Shown here piece after piece: positions 1 through 7,935 of a stretch of 64,000 nucleotides of DNA (within the stretch, counting starts at the first letter, position 1; every line of letters begins with the position of its first letter). A program made the position numbers and the translations under genes. The notes beneath the pieces were generated by a model. That model was not told where the DNA came from and searched no databases. It saw only the letters and a program-made list of their open reading frames with translations. Source of the stretch: Rudanella paleaurantiibacter (GTDB lineage: Bacteria > Bacteroidota > Bacteroidia > Cytophagales > Spirosomataceae); NCBI RefSeq assembly GCF_009184635.1, contig NZ_WELI01000005.1, positions 310,001 through 374,000 on the forward strand, read 5' to 3'.

Positions 1-165
1 AAAATCGGGCCCGTATTTGCGTACTTCCTGCGGGTATTTCGCAAGCCCAACCCAAATGACCCATCGAGTTTCAACCTTCGTATGATGCACGGCATCAACC
101 GGATCTCGATTGTGATGTTTCTGTTCTGTCTGACCGTAATGGCCGTTCGGGCCTGTACCCGATGA
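1..165 (+). CDS. C-terminal part of a small membrane protein (DUF6728-like)
   Basis: The reading frame is open from base 1 and ends in TGA at 163-165, so the gene starts outside the window. The visible 54 residues contain a short basic segment, the phrase NPNDPSSFNLRMMHGINR, and a hydrophobic helix (ISIVMFLFCLTVMAV) next to the C-terminus. This layout resembles small Bacteroidota single-helix proteins annotated DUF6728, whose function is unknown to me. The stop overlaps the start of the next gene as ATGA (162-165), which suggests translational coupling. The family call rests on memory of the motif. Confidence 0.55.
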   Translation, partial: KIGPVFAYFLRVFRKPNPNDPSSFNLRMMHGINRISIVMFLFCLTVMAVRACTR

Positions 166-524
166 ACGTGGAAGACCTGCGCGAGTACGGTTTGAGCAAA
201 CCCGGCGCTACGGAGTCGTTTCCGTTCGGCCCCGAAACACTCGTACTCAAAGTAGGTGGTAAAGTCTTTGCCCTGATTAGCCTGGATGCCCAGCCCACCA
301 CCCTCAACCTCAAGTGCGACCCCGAACGGGCCGTGCAGTTACGGGAAGAGTACGACGCTGTGCGGCCGGGCTATCACCAGAACAAACTGCACTGGAATAC
401 AGTGATTCTGGGGCCGTCGCTACGCTGGAGTCTGGTTCAGGAATGGATCGATCACTCCTACGAGCTGGTTTATCAGGGATTGTCTAAATCCGTGAAAGCG
501 GAATTGAACGGTTTAACACTTTAG
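162..524 (+). CDS. MmcQ/YjbR family protein
   Basis: A 120-residue protein of the MmcQ/YjbR (DUF419) family, small cytoplasmic alpha/beta proteins with a cyaY-like fold often called DNA-binding, although no firm molecular role is established. Typical features are the early KPGATESFPFGPETLVLKV segment, the FALI strand followed by NLKCDPERAVQLRE, the PGYHQNKLHWNTV stretch and a C-terminal helix ending in a WIDHSYELVYQGL pattern. Length is normal for the family. The start overlaps the preceding stop by ATGA, so the two genes are probably cotranscribed. Confidence 0.88.
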   Translation: MNVEDLREYGLSKPGATESFPFGPETLVLKVGGKVFALISLDAQPTTLNLKCDPERAVQLREEYDAVRPGYHQNKLHWNTVILGPSLRWSLVQEWIDHSYELVYQGLSKSVKAELNGLTL

Positions 525-559
525 GTAGTATATTCGTAGCTGTCAAGCCAGACTGTGTC

Positions 560-1117
560 ATGGAAATTGCGCTGTTGAGTCTGCTGTTTATCCCATATTT
601 GGTGATTAAGTACTTCTTTACCGACCACGATACGCCGTCGGATAAAGACCGTAAGCGCTTTGGTAAAGGGCTCGAACTACTCAAAAACCGGGATACGCAG
701 GAGGCTTTCTCTTTTTTCGACGAAGCCGTTCGCCAACACCCTAAATCAGCCATTGCTTACGCCTGCCGGGGCCGCTGCCAGCTTTGGCAGGAAAACTATT
801 ACTCGGCTATCTATGACCTGACACAGGCCATCAGCCGCGACAATACCCTTGGCGAGTGCTACCTGGACCGGGGTATTGCCTACTACCGTACCCATCAGTT
901 TCCTGAAGCCTTCCGCGAGTTCGACAAGGCAGTATGGCACCTGCGCGACGAGCAGCCCGATGCGTACCGTTGGCGAGCATTGGCCCGAATTCAGCTCCGA
1001 CAACTGCAACAGGCTGAAAACGACCTGCGCCGGGCCGTGATGCTGGGCGACGAAAACTCGTTTCAGATTCTGCGACAGCCGCCCTTCACAAAAGGCGTTT
1101 TTCAAACCCGCCCCTGA
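560..1117 (+). CDS. membrane-anchored tetratricopeptide repeat protein
   Basis: A 185-residue protein beginning with a hydrophobic helix (residues 1-20, MEIALLSLLFIPYLVIKYFF) that probably anchors it in the inner membrane. It is followed by about three TPR units from residue 35 to 170 (for example GLELLKNRDTQEAFSFFDEA and GECYLDRGIAYYRTHQF). TPRs mediate protein-protein contacts; nothing shows the partner. It converges on the lysE-like gene, whose stop lies 3 bases away on the other strand. No enzyme domain is present. Confidence 0.8.
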   Translation: MEIALLSLLFIPYLVIKYFFTDHDTPSDKDRKRFGKGLELLKNRDTQEAFSFFDEAVRQHPKSAIAYACRGRCQLWQENYYSAIYDLTQAISRDNTLGECYLDRGIAYYRTHQFPEAFREFDKAVWHLRDEQPDAYRWRALARIQLRQLQQAENDLRRAVMLGDENSFQILRQPPFTKGVFQTRP

Positions 1118-1120
1118 CGT

Positions 1121-1759
1121 TTACCAGTTTACCCAATTCATGAGGGGTTGGTATAACCGTGTCCAGGCCAGATTGGCCGCAATGCCCAGAAATACAATTC
1201 CGGTAATCCGGTTGAAGTTGAGCACCACGCGGGGCGTGAAAAGCCGCTTGAGCTTGTGCGCCGACAGAGCCAGTGCCGACTCGGTTAGAAAAATACCGAC
1301 CAAGCTCATCGCCATAAAGGCAATCTGCCGGTCGAGGGTGTAGTGCAGGGAATTGCGTAGATAAGCCGCCAGCGTAACCCAGGTAATGAAGTTGATGGGG
1401 TTGAGTCCGTTGAGCAGAAAACCCGTCCAGAAATAATACAGAAAATTACCGAATCGGGTTTTGGGATAGGCCAGCCGGGGGGTGCCCTTCAGCAAATTAG
1501 CTAACCCGATTGCCACCAGAAAAATAACGCCGATTAACGTCAGGAGCACATCGAAACCTTCTATTTTGGGCAGGTACGAAGTCCCGAATAAGGCCGAAGC
1601 CACAAACAGCATATCACAAACCACTACACCAAACGCAATTTTGATACCCGCCCGGTATCCATTGTCTACGCTGTTTTGCAGCAGTGAGAAAAACACGGTG
1701 CCAAACGTAAGGCAGAGCAGAAAGCCCGTCAGCAGGCCGTAGAATAAAGCTTCAATCAT
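1121..1759 (-). CDS. LysE family translocator
   Basis: A 212-residue inner-membrane protein with about six hydrophobic helices. It starts MIEALFYGLLTGFLLCLTFG, the usual entry helix of LysE/RhtB exporters, which export amino acids or related small molecules. The family Gly/Pro-rich loop is visible as FWTGFLLNGLNPINFITWV (about residues 110-128). The substrate cannot be told from sequence. The ATG overlaps the stop of the upstream NUDIX gene (ATGA at 1756-1759), so the two form a coupled minus-strand pair. Confidence 0.85.
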   Translation of the reverse strand: MIEALFYGLLTGFLLCLTFGTVFFSLLQNSVDNGYRAGIKIAFGVVVCDMLFVASALFGTSYLPKIEGFDVLLTLIGVIFLVAIGLANLLKGTPRLAYPKTRFGNFLYYFWTGFLLNGLNPINFITWVTLAAYLRNSLHYTLDRQIAFMAMSLVGIFLTESALALSAHKLKRLFTPRVVLNFNRITGIVFLGIAANLAWTRLYQPLMNWVNW

Positions 1760-2304
1760 ACACCGAGAGTTCTACTAACCATCAAAATAGCGGTCATGCT
1801 GATCGCGTCGGTAATTTCACTGGCCATCACCATCCGAACGGCTTCGGCGAGGGGCACTTTGCGCACCTGTAGGTCTTCGGTGTCTTCGGGTTCCTGCTCA
1901 CCCTGCACAAGGTCCTGGGCCAGAAAGATAAAGCCCTCTTCGTCGGTGGCGGAATTGGAGGTATGAATCCGGGCGATAGATGTCCACCGGCGGGCTTCGA
2001 GGCCGGTTTCTTCTTTCAATTCCCGCTTGGCGGAGTCGAGCGGATCAGTCCCGACGGGGCAACCGCCTTCGGGAATTTCCCATGAGTACTCATTTAACGT
2101 ATATCGATACTGACCAACCAGATAGATATTCCCTTCGGCATCAATGGGCACCACTCCAACCGCTTTATTCTTGAAGCTCACCACCCCGTAAATGCCCGGT
2201 GTACCGGCTGGCGTTGAGACATCTTCATGCCTGAGGGTAAGCCAGTTATTGTCGTAAACAACGGTTGAGGAGTGTGTTTTCCAGGGGTTTTCAGATGCAT
2301 TCAT
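1756..2304 (-). CDS. NUDIX hydrolase (ADP-ribose pyrophosphatase-like)
   Basis: A cytosolic NUDIX enzyme that hydrolyses nucleoside diphosphates linked to another moiety. The NUDIX helix is seen as SAKRELKEETGL, giving the metal-binding RExxEE core. Upstream are VGQYRYTLNEYSWEIPEGG and later DEEGFIFLAQDLVQGEQEPED, which resemble ADP-ribose pyrophosphatases of the NudF type. I chose the ATG at 2304 (MNASENPWKTHSS, 182 residues). The open frame runs on to 2391, but that extension overlaps the divergent CDF gene start and lacks family-like sequence. It is coupled to the LysE-like gene by a 4-base overlap. Confidence 0.85.
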   Translation of the reverse strand: MNASENPWKTHSSTVVYDNNWLTLRHEDVSTPAGTPGIYGVVSFKNKAVGVVPIDAEGNIYLVGQYRYTLNEYSWEIPEGGCPVGTDPLDSAKRELKEETGLEARRWTSIARIHTSNSATDEEGFIFLAQDLVQGEQEPEDTEDLQVRKVPLAEAVRMVMASEITDAISMTAILMVSRTLGV

Positions 2305-2376
2305 ACCGGCTAAAATACGGCTTTTTCGTCTTGAAATAGCTACCTTTATTCTACGATTACCGACTTCATTGACGCA

Positions 2377-3384
2377 ATGCAACCCAACCAATTGACCAAA
2401 TACCGATGGATGAGCGTGTCGCTCGTGCTGAGTGTGGTCCTGTTTGCCCTGAAAGTAGTTGCCTACTACCTGACCAACTCAACGGCTATCCTGACCGACG
2501 CCCTCGAATCCATCGTCAATGTAGTCGGAAGCGCCTTTGCCTTCTACAGCATTTACCTATCGGGGCAACCCCGCGATCAGAATCACCCGTACGGGCATGG
2601 CAAAATCGAGTTTTTGTCCTCAGGCTTCGAGGGCGCACTGATTCTGTCGGCCGGCATTTTTATCCTGATCGAAGCGGCTTTCAGTTTTTTTGAGCCCCGC
2701 GACTTGCAGAATCTGGATTGGGGTATCGTGATTGTAGCCGCTACCACCGCCGTGAATGCCTTTGTGGGCTGGCGACTCGTAATTACAGGCCGCAACACCG
2801 ATTCGATGGCGCTCACGGCCGACGGTCGGCACCTGCTTACAGATAGCATCAGCAGTACCGTTGTGGTAGTTGGCATTGGGCTCGTGTGGCTTACAGGCCT
2901 GGGCTGGATCGACGGGGTGTTGTCGCTCGGTCTGGCCATGATCATCATTTACAACGGCTTCCACATTACCCGGCAGTCGGTAGCCCGGCTCATGGACGAA
3001 ACCGATGGGCCGACGCTCAACCGGGTGGTCAAGGTGCTGAACATCCGAAAAAGTCCCAACTGGATTGATGTGCACAACCTACGGGTGCAGAAATACGGGG
3101 CCGATCTGCACATCGACTGCCACCTTACCCTACCTTACTATTGGGATCTGGTGCAGGTGCATAACGAGGTACACACGTTTGAAGATGCCTTGAAAGAAGC
3201 ATCCAACAGCGAAGTCGAAATTTTTGTCCATACCGACCCGTGCCTGAAGGAGTGCTGTCACTATTGCCGGGTGGCCGACTGCCCCGTACGAGCCTTTCCG
3301 TTTGTACGCGACGTCGAATGGACGGCCGCCAACCTGCCCCTCAACCAAAAACATTTTGTCCCCGTCGATCCACAAACCATTTGA
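2377..3384 (+). CDS. cation diffusion facilitator (CDF) family transporter
   Basis: A 335-residue inner-membrane metal/proton antiporter. It shows the CDF helices, with the TDALESIVN motif in helix II (about residues 40-48), the HPYGHGKIEF loop and the DGRHLLTDSISS motif in helix V. These supply the transport-site Asp/His residues (D..D / H..D pattern). A C-terminal cytoplasmic domain with a Cys/His-rich tail (ECCHYCRVADCPVR) could bind metal. Zn, Fe or Mn are likely substrates but specificity is not decidable. The gene is divergent from the NUDIX-lysE pair. A TACCTTTA box at about 2341 is a plausible -7 element. Confidence 0.9.
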   Translation: MQPNQLTKYRWMSVSLVLSVVLFALKVVAYYLTNSTAILTDALESIVNVVGSAFAFYSIYLSGQPRDQNHPYGHGKIEFLSSGFEGALILSAGIFILIEAAFSFFEPRDLQNLDWGIVIVAATTAVNAFVGWRLVITGRNTDSMALTADGRHLLTDSISSTVVVVGIGLVWLTGLGWIDGVLSLGLAMIIIYNGFHITRQSVARLMDETDGPTLNRVVKVLNIRKSPNWIDVHNLRVQKYGADLHIDCHLTLPYYWDLVQVHNEVHTFEDALKEASNSEVEIFVHTDPCLKECCHYCRVADCPVRAFPFVRDVEWTAANLPLNQKHFVPVDPQTI

Positions 3385-3536
3385 TTTACAATTGCTTGCT
3401 CGGATGTACGAAAAAAGCAGGGGTCAATTTTAAATAAGTTTCGGTCAATAATTTGGAAATCTGAATTTCAATAATCAGTTTTATACAAATTTTTCTCTGG
3501 TTATTGCTATAATTCAGGTTGTATTCATAATCGGAA

Positions 3537-3567
3537 AGGCTGGCCGCTATACGGTCAGCCTTTTTTA
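3537..3567 (+). terminator. intrinsic terminator after the CDF gene
   Basis: A 9-bp stem (AGGCTGGCC with GGTCAGCCT, one G-T pair) around a 7-base loop is followed by a run of T on the plus strand. It lies about 150 bases past the CDF stop. The rest of 3385-3613 is AT-rich with no gene. Confidence 0.75.
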
Positions 3568-3613
3568 TTGACCTAACCAAATCCTATTTTTAGCGGACTT
3601 TCATACAATTCCT

Positions 3614-4540
3614 ATGTTGACTAACCGACGTTCTTTTTTGAAACAGGCGACCGCCTTTGCCGCAGGCGCTGCCTTCTTACCCGATGCATTTGCCGGATCG
3701 ACTGCCAAAAAGCCTTTCTTTGATATTTCACTGGCCGAATGGTCGTTGCATAAAGCTCTGTTTGCCAAGAAAATCACGAATCTTGACTTTCCTGCCTTAG
3801 CCAAAAACGAGTTTGGAATCAGCATTGTCGAGTACGTCAATCAGTTTTTCAAGGACAAAGCGCAGGATAAAGCCTACCTCGACGAACTCCTGATGCGCTG
3901 CAAAGACAATGGTGTGAAAAACCACCTCATCATGATCGATGGGGAGGGCGGCCTGGGTGAGCTCGACGATGCCAAACGGAATCAGGCCGTAGAAAACCAC
4001 AAAAAATGGGTCGACTGTGCTAAGTATCTCGGCTGCAAAACTATCCGGGTGAACGCATACGGCAACGGCACCGCCGAAGAGGTTGCCAAAGCGGCCATCG
4101 ACGGATTGGGCCGGTTAGGTGAATTTGCCCAGAAAACCGGTATCAATGTGATTGTGGAGAACCACGGAGGCTTCTCCTCAAACGGGAAGTGGCTCACCGA
4201 CGTGATGAAGCAGGTAGGCAAAAAGAACGTAGGTACCCTGCCCGACTTTGGTAACTTCTGCATTCGGCGAAATAAAGACAACGGCCGGGTCTGCGATGAG
4301 TCGTACGACCGGTATCAAGGCACACAGGAGCTGATGGCCTATGCAAAAGGCGTATCAGCTAAAGCCTATGATTTTGACGAACAAGGCAACTGCATTGAAA
4401 CCGACTACGCCCGTATGATGAAAATTCTGAAAGAGGCTCGGTTTCGGGGCATCGTGGGCATTGAGTACGAAGGCAGCAAGGTTGATGAATACGAAGGCAT
4501 CAAGAAAACCAAAGCACTGCTGGAGCGCGTAGGGGTGTAA
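3614..4540 (+). CDS. Tat-exported sugar phosphate isomerase/epimerase family protein (TIM barrel)
   Basis: A 308-residue protein with a clear twin-arginine signal ([20 protein letters not shown], residues 3-22), so it folds in the cytoplasm and is exported. The rest is an AP-endonuclease-2/xylose-isomerase-like TIM barrel. Metal-ligand type strands are visible: a Glu in VIVENHGG (about 178-185), an Asp in GTLPDFGNF, and a Glu in GIVGIEYEG near the C-terminus. Related Bacteroidota proteins are annotated as sugar phosphate isomerases/epimerases or hydroxypyruvate isomerase-like. The real substrate is unknown. It is probably monocistronic, with terminators on both sides. Confidence 0.82.
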   Translation: MLTNRRSFLKQATAFAAGAAFLPDAFAGSTAKKPFFDISLAEWSLHKALFAKKITNLDFPALAKNEFGISIVEYVNQFFKDKAQDKAYLDELLMRCKDNGVKNHLIMIDGEGGLGELDDAKRNQAVENHKKWVDCAKYLGCKTIRVNAYGNGTAEEVAKAAIDGLGRLGEFAQKTGINVIVENHGGFSSNGKWLTDVMKQVGKKNVGTLPDFGNFCIRRNKDNGRVCDESYDRYQGTQELMAYAKGVSAKAYDFDEQGNCIETDYARMMKILKEARFRGIVGIEYEGSKVDEYEGIKKTKALLERVGV

Positions 4541-4560
4541 TGGGTACCGCTTCATACGCA

Positions 4561-4600
4561 CGAGGGGCCTGTCCGTTCTGGACAGGCCCCTCGTCATTTT
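4561..4600 (+). terminator. strong intrinsic terminator
   Basis: A perfect 14-bp GC-rich stem (CGAGGGGCCTGTCC paired with 4580-4593) has a 5-base loop and TCATTTT behind it. It ends the sugar-isomerase transcript and sits between convergent genes, so it may also help stop the long minus-strand operon. Confidence 0.88.
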
Positions 4601-4633
4601 ATACAGTAACTGAAATTACAGTCTCAACAACGC

Positions 4634-5773
4634 TTACCGCACTAACACCGATTGCTCAGCGTAGCCAGCCGATGAAGTCATGCCTTTGCCCCCGATTCCG
4701 GTGACAATCTGAATGTGGTCATCAATCCAGTGCTCGTAAATTTCGTCGTCGGTTTGGGCGTACAGGCCCGCCCACGTCCGGGCTATCTGCCCCACGGGAA
4801 AGTTGACAATCCGCGCGGCTTCGTTCAGAATGAGCGTATTCACGGCATCTTTCGTATCGAACCCTAAATCGTCGATCTGGTTGGCAGGCGCATACTCGTG
4901 CGAGTCGCCGATGATAATAGACCCATCGACAGCCTGCTTGAACAATACGTGAATACCCCATTCCTTTAACTCACGCAGGTGCTCGGGTGTGCTCAGGCCC
5001 GCGTACGAGGGGCACTCGGCAAATGACTCGTACCGCCGGATGGTCAGCCCCGTCAGAATATTGCCGGGCATCGCCAATTCAGGCATGGGCACAGTTTGCA
5101 TCATTTGCAGTTTGCTAACAACCAGTCCACTCTGCGCAAACAGTTGTGGGTATAGCAAGCGGAACTCGTAGCCGTTGGCAATGAGTACCCGTTCGGCCTC
5201 AAACGACCGCCCATCGGCCAGTTGAATCTCGGCCCGCCCCTGCCCCGAGGCACACGCCACGACGGCCGCATTAGGCAGGTACGTAACCCCGTAACGAGCG
5301 ACCACAAAGTCAATGACGCGGTAAATCATACGGTCGGGCTCTACGCTTACCTCATCGGGAAACAGTAGCCCCCCATACACATACTCAGAGCGTAGGTACG
5401 GGTACCGGGCGAGGGTTTGCGCGGCCGATAGCAGCTCACACGGGTAGCCATCGGCCCGCCGACGATCGTACAGTTCGTTGGCCAAGGCCCACTCGTCGGC
5501 ATCGGAAGCGATATAGACCGACCCATTCTGCCGCACCGAAATATCGGCCTGCGCCTGAATCTCCCGATAAATTTCGAGGCTACGCCGACCGTAGGTGTAC
5601 CACCGACCCGACAGGCCGGAGGGAACAACCTGCCCAAAATTACGAACGGTGGAGCTTACTGGCCGGTTATCTTTCTCCAGCAAGAGTACGCGTTTACCCG
5701 CTTTGGCGGCATGGTAGGCATGAAACGTTCCGAGAGCTCCCGCCCCCACAATGATCAGATCGTAAACAGGCAT
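4634..5773 (-). CDS. TIGR03364-type FAD-dependent oxidoreductase of phosphonate clusters
   Basis: A 379-residue DAO/DadA-fold flavoenzyme. The N-terminal Rossmann motif is VGAGALGTFHA (residues 9-19), with a following acidic turn LLLEKD. A C-terminal glycine-rich FAD-contacting stretch reads ITGIGGKGMTSS. The family TIGR03364 is defined by association with phosphonatase-like HAD enzymes and is thought to deaminate an aminophosphonate oxidatively. Here its ATG overlaps the stop of exactly such a HAD gene by one base, and it is the last gene of a minus-strand operon containing a PhnZ-like oxygenase. Family name is from memory; the substrate (2-aminoethylphosphonate or a derivative) is inferred. 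Confidence 0.82.
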   Translation of the reverse strand: MPVYDLIIVGAGALGTFHAYHAAKAGKRVLLLEKDNRPVSSTVRNFGQVVPSGLSGRWYTYGRRSLEIYREIQAQADISVRQNGSVYIASDADEWALANELYDRRRADGYPCELLSAAQTLARYPYLRSEYVYGGLLFPDEVSVEPDRMIYRVIDFVVARYGVTYLPNAAVVACASGQGRAEIQLADGRSFEAERVLIANGYEFRLLYPQLFAQSGLVVSKLQMMQTVPMPELAMPGNILTGLTIRRYESFAECPSYAGLSTPEHLRELKEWGIHVLFKQAVDGSIIIGDSHEYAPANQIDDLGFDTKDAVNTLILNEAARIVNFPVGQIARTWAGLYAQTDDEIYEHWIDDHIQIVTGIGGKGMTSSAGYAEQSVLVR

Positions 5774-6510
5774 CAGATGGAGCGGATAAATTCGGGTAGT
5801 TCGGTGAGCGAATTGAGCAAATAATAGTGCGGATAAGGCTCCAGTTGCTGCCGGGTATGCGTACCATTGGTGAGGCCAAGGTTATACCAGATACCGGCCG
5901 CCTGCCCCGACAGAAGATCCGAAGGCGTATCGCCGATGTTGATCACCGCCTGCGTGTCGGTCACGCCAAAGTGCTGCATGGCTTTCTGGATCATAAACGG
6001 CCGGGGGCGTCCTTCTTCCACCTCATCGCTCGTAATACTCAGTTGAATAACCGACTCGTCGGTACCCTCAAACCGCTCATTCAGGTCATCGAGCCAACCC
6101 AGCTGCCCCAGAATGATGTTGGTCACCGACCGGTAAAAGCCCGTGGTGAGGGCAATCGGAATTTTAAGCAGGTGCAGAAAAGCGAAGGTTTCGAGGCATC
6201 CGTCGGTAGGATGCACCGGATTGTTCCGGTAATGATCTTCGAGAACCTCGGTAAACCGTCCATACGAACGCTCCACGTACCGGGTGGTATCGGCCGTAGG
6301 GTGCGCCAGTTGCTCACGCCAGAGCAGATCGAACACCTGTCGCTTGCCCATACCCTGCATGGCCAAAATGCGCTCGGCCGATACCGTGAGGCCGGTATCG
6401 GCAGCCGCCTGAGCAAAACAGGCTTCTACTTCGTGCTCATCGGCAACAGTCGTACCCGCCATGTCGAAAATCACTAACTGAACAGGTGGCTTTGTAGATG
6501 GTAGCTTCAT
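5773..6510 (-). CDS. phosphonatase-like HAD hydrolase (TIGR03351 type)
   Basis: A 245-residue HAD-superfamily hydrolase. HAD motif 1 is FDMAGTTV (residues 15-22), the DxAGT variant typical of PhnX and its close relatives instead of DxDxT. Motif 2 is ALTTGF, the basic residue lies in EEGRPRPFMIQKAM, and motif 4 is NIGDTPSDLLSG. The enzyme would cleave the C-P bond of phosphonoacetaldehyde or a similar aldehyde. This fits coupling to the downstream FAD oxidoreductase, which could make that aldehyde. It lies 86 bases downstream of the DUF5690 gene in the same operon. Confidence 0.85.
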   Translation of the reverse strand: MKLPSTKPPVQLVIFDMAGTTVADEHEVEACFAQAAADTGLTVSAERILAMQGMGKRQVFDLLWREQLAHPTADTTRYVERSYGRFTEVLEDHYRNNPVHPTDGCLETFAFLHLLKIPIALTTGFYRSVTNIILGQLGWLDDLNERFEGTDESVIQLSITSDEVEEGRPRPFMIQKAMQHFGVTDTQAVINIGDTPSDLLSGQAAGIWYNLGLTNGTHTRQQLEPYPHYYLLNSLTELPEFIRSI

Positions 6511-6596
6511 TCGCTTATCGTTACTGGTAAAATGGGAAGGCTGGTTAAGAAACCAGTCTCGTTTCGGGTTGTATTAGGTAAAAAACGCTCAATCAA

Positions 6597-7895
6597 TTAC
6601 ACATCCACTGCCTGCGGCACCGAACGTTGGGCAAACTTACGGGCAAAAGCGATGTATGCAACACCCACCAACAGGGCGTACCCCACCGATAGCCCGTAGG
6701 CCGCGTACACGAAAAAGTCGAGAAAGCTGATGGTCGGCTGCCCGAAATTTTTGTACAGCAGCACCGCAACACTGCCCAGATAGCCCCACCAGTCGGCCAG
6801 CGTAACCACAAACCCAACGGTGCTGACGTACCGAAAGGCCGCTACCAGCCGCTCAAAATACAGGCCATTGCAGGGCACGTAGGCCGCGTACAGCCCCACC
6901 CCCACGAGCGTAAACCAGGTGCCCGCCGAAATGCTCCCCTGCTGAAATAACCATGTACTCAGACCTACCAACACCGACGCCCCAATCATGATGGCGTTGA
7001 TGAGTTGAAAGGCCCGAAAATGGTTTTTTACCAGCTGTAACAGGGCCATAACGGCCAGTGTCACCACGGCCACGGTTGTTTCGGCCTGCGTGAAGATACC
7101 CGGATTCGTAATCCCAACTGATTTTAGAATCTCCGGTCCAAAATTATCACGGAAGTCGCGGAAAGCCGTTAGCAGCACATACGAAGCGATAAAGGCGAGC
7201 AAGCCACCCCCAAAGTTGCGCACAAACTGATGGCGCTGTTCAGCGTTCATTGGTTGGCGGTCGGTACGTTCGAGTCGGTCAGCGGAGGTAGGGGGCGGCA
7301 GCCGGGTCAGGGCATAGACCGACACCAGCAGGGGCGCCACAAACAATGCCCCGGTGAGGGCAGGCACCCAAAACTCCGACACGCCCCAGTTGGCAATCAG
7401 CATGAGGGCTACGGTTTTCACAAACCCCGACGCGAAGATGAACGAGGCCGTCAAGCCCGCTACCATCGCATCGGTTTGCCGCCGACCTTCCAGAAAACCC
7501 AGTACAATACCGTACACCATGCCCAACGGCAAGCCGTTGAGCAGTAAAAACGGAATATTCCAGGGCGCAGGCACTACGGCAAAGGCCAGCAACGCTAATT
7601 CGGCCAGCCCGATTAATTGTAAAATCCGCAACGCCCGCTGCCCGGCCGGCATTTCTGAAATGACTTTGACACCGATACGTTTAGACAGGGCGTAGCCGAG
7701 CACCTGCGCTGTAATCAGCTAAATTTTATAGTTGATACCGGCAAAGGCCATGCCTTCGAACGTAGTTGCCGTGATGCTTTTCCGAAAAGCGTACGCACAG
7801 GCATAGGTACAGAAGGCGGCTGTTGCGCCAAACAAAGCAAGCGCAACGGGCTGACGAAGTAGTTTTTTAAGCATCGGACTGGCAATAAACGGCAT
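6597..7895 (-). pseudogene. DUF5690 MFS-like transporter interrupted by an in-frame amber codon
   Basis: From the ATG at 7895 the frame encodes an MFS-type multi-helix membrane protein of about 432 codons, but codon 59 is TAG (plus-strand CTA at 7719-7721). Both sides are in the same frame with no indel. The first 58 codons end GINYKI and the sequence resumes LITAQVLGYALSK. As I recall the DUF5690 family, a Trp normally follows DYKI, so TGG to TAG is the simplest explanation. Helices continue to the C-terminus. In the operon it would be the inner-membrane importer. It may be a real nonsense mutation, a suppressed stop, or a sequencing error; a GTG at 7703 could restart a protein lacking its first helices. 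Confidence 0.8.
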
Positions 7896-7935
7896 TTTAC
7901 CCAACCCCGCAACAGCGTTTTGTGGTCCTTTCTAA

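Noticed and set aside
2377..2391. Longer NUDIX start overlapping the CDF gene
   Set aside because: The added 29 residues are not family-like and cross the divergent promoter region; ATG 2304 fits better.
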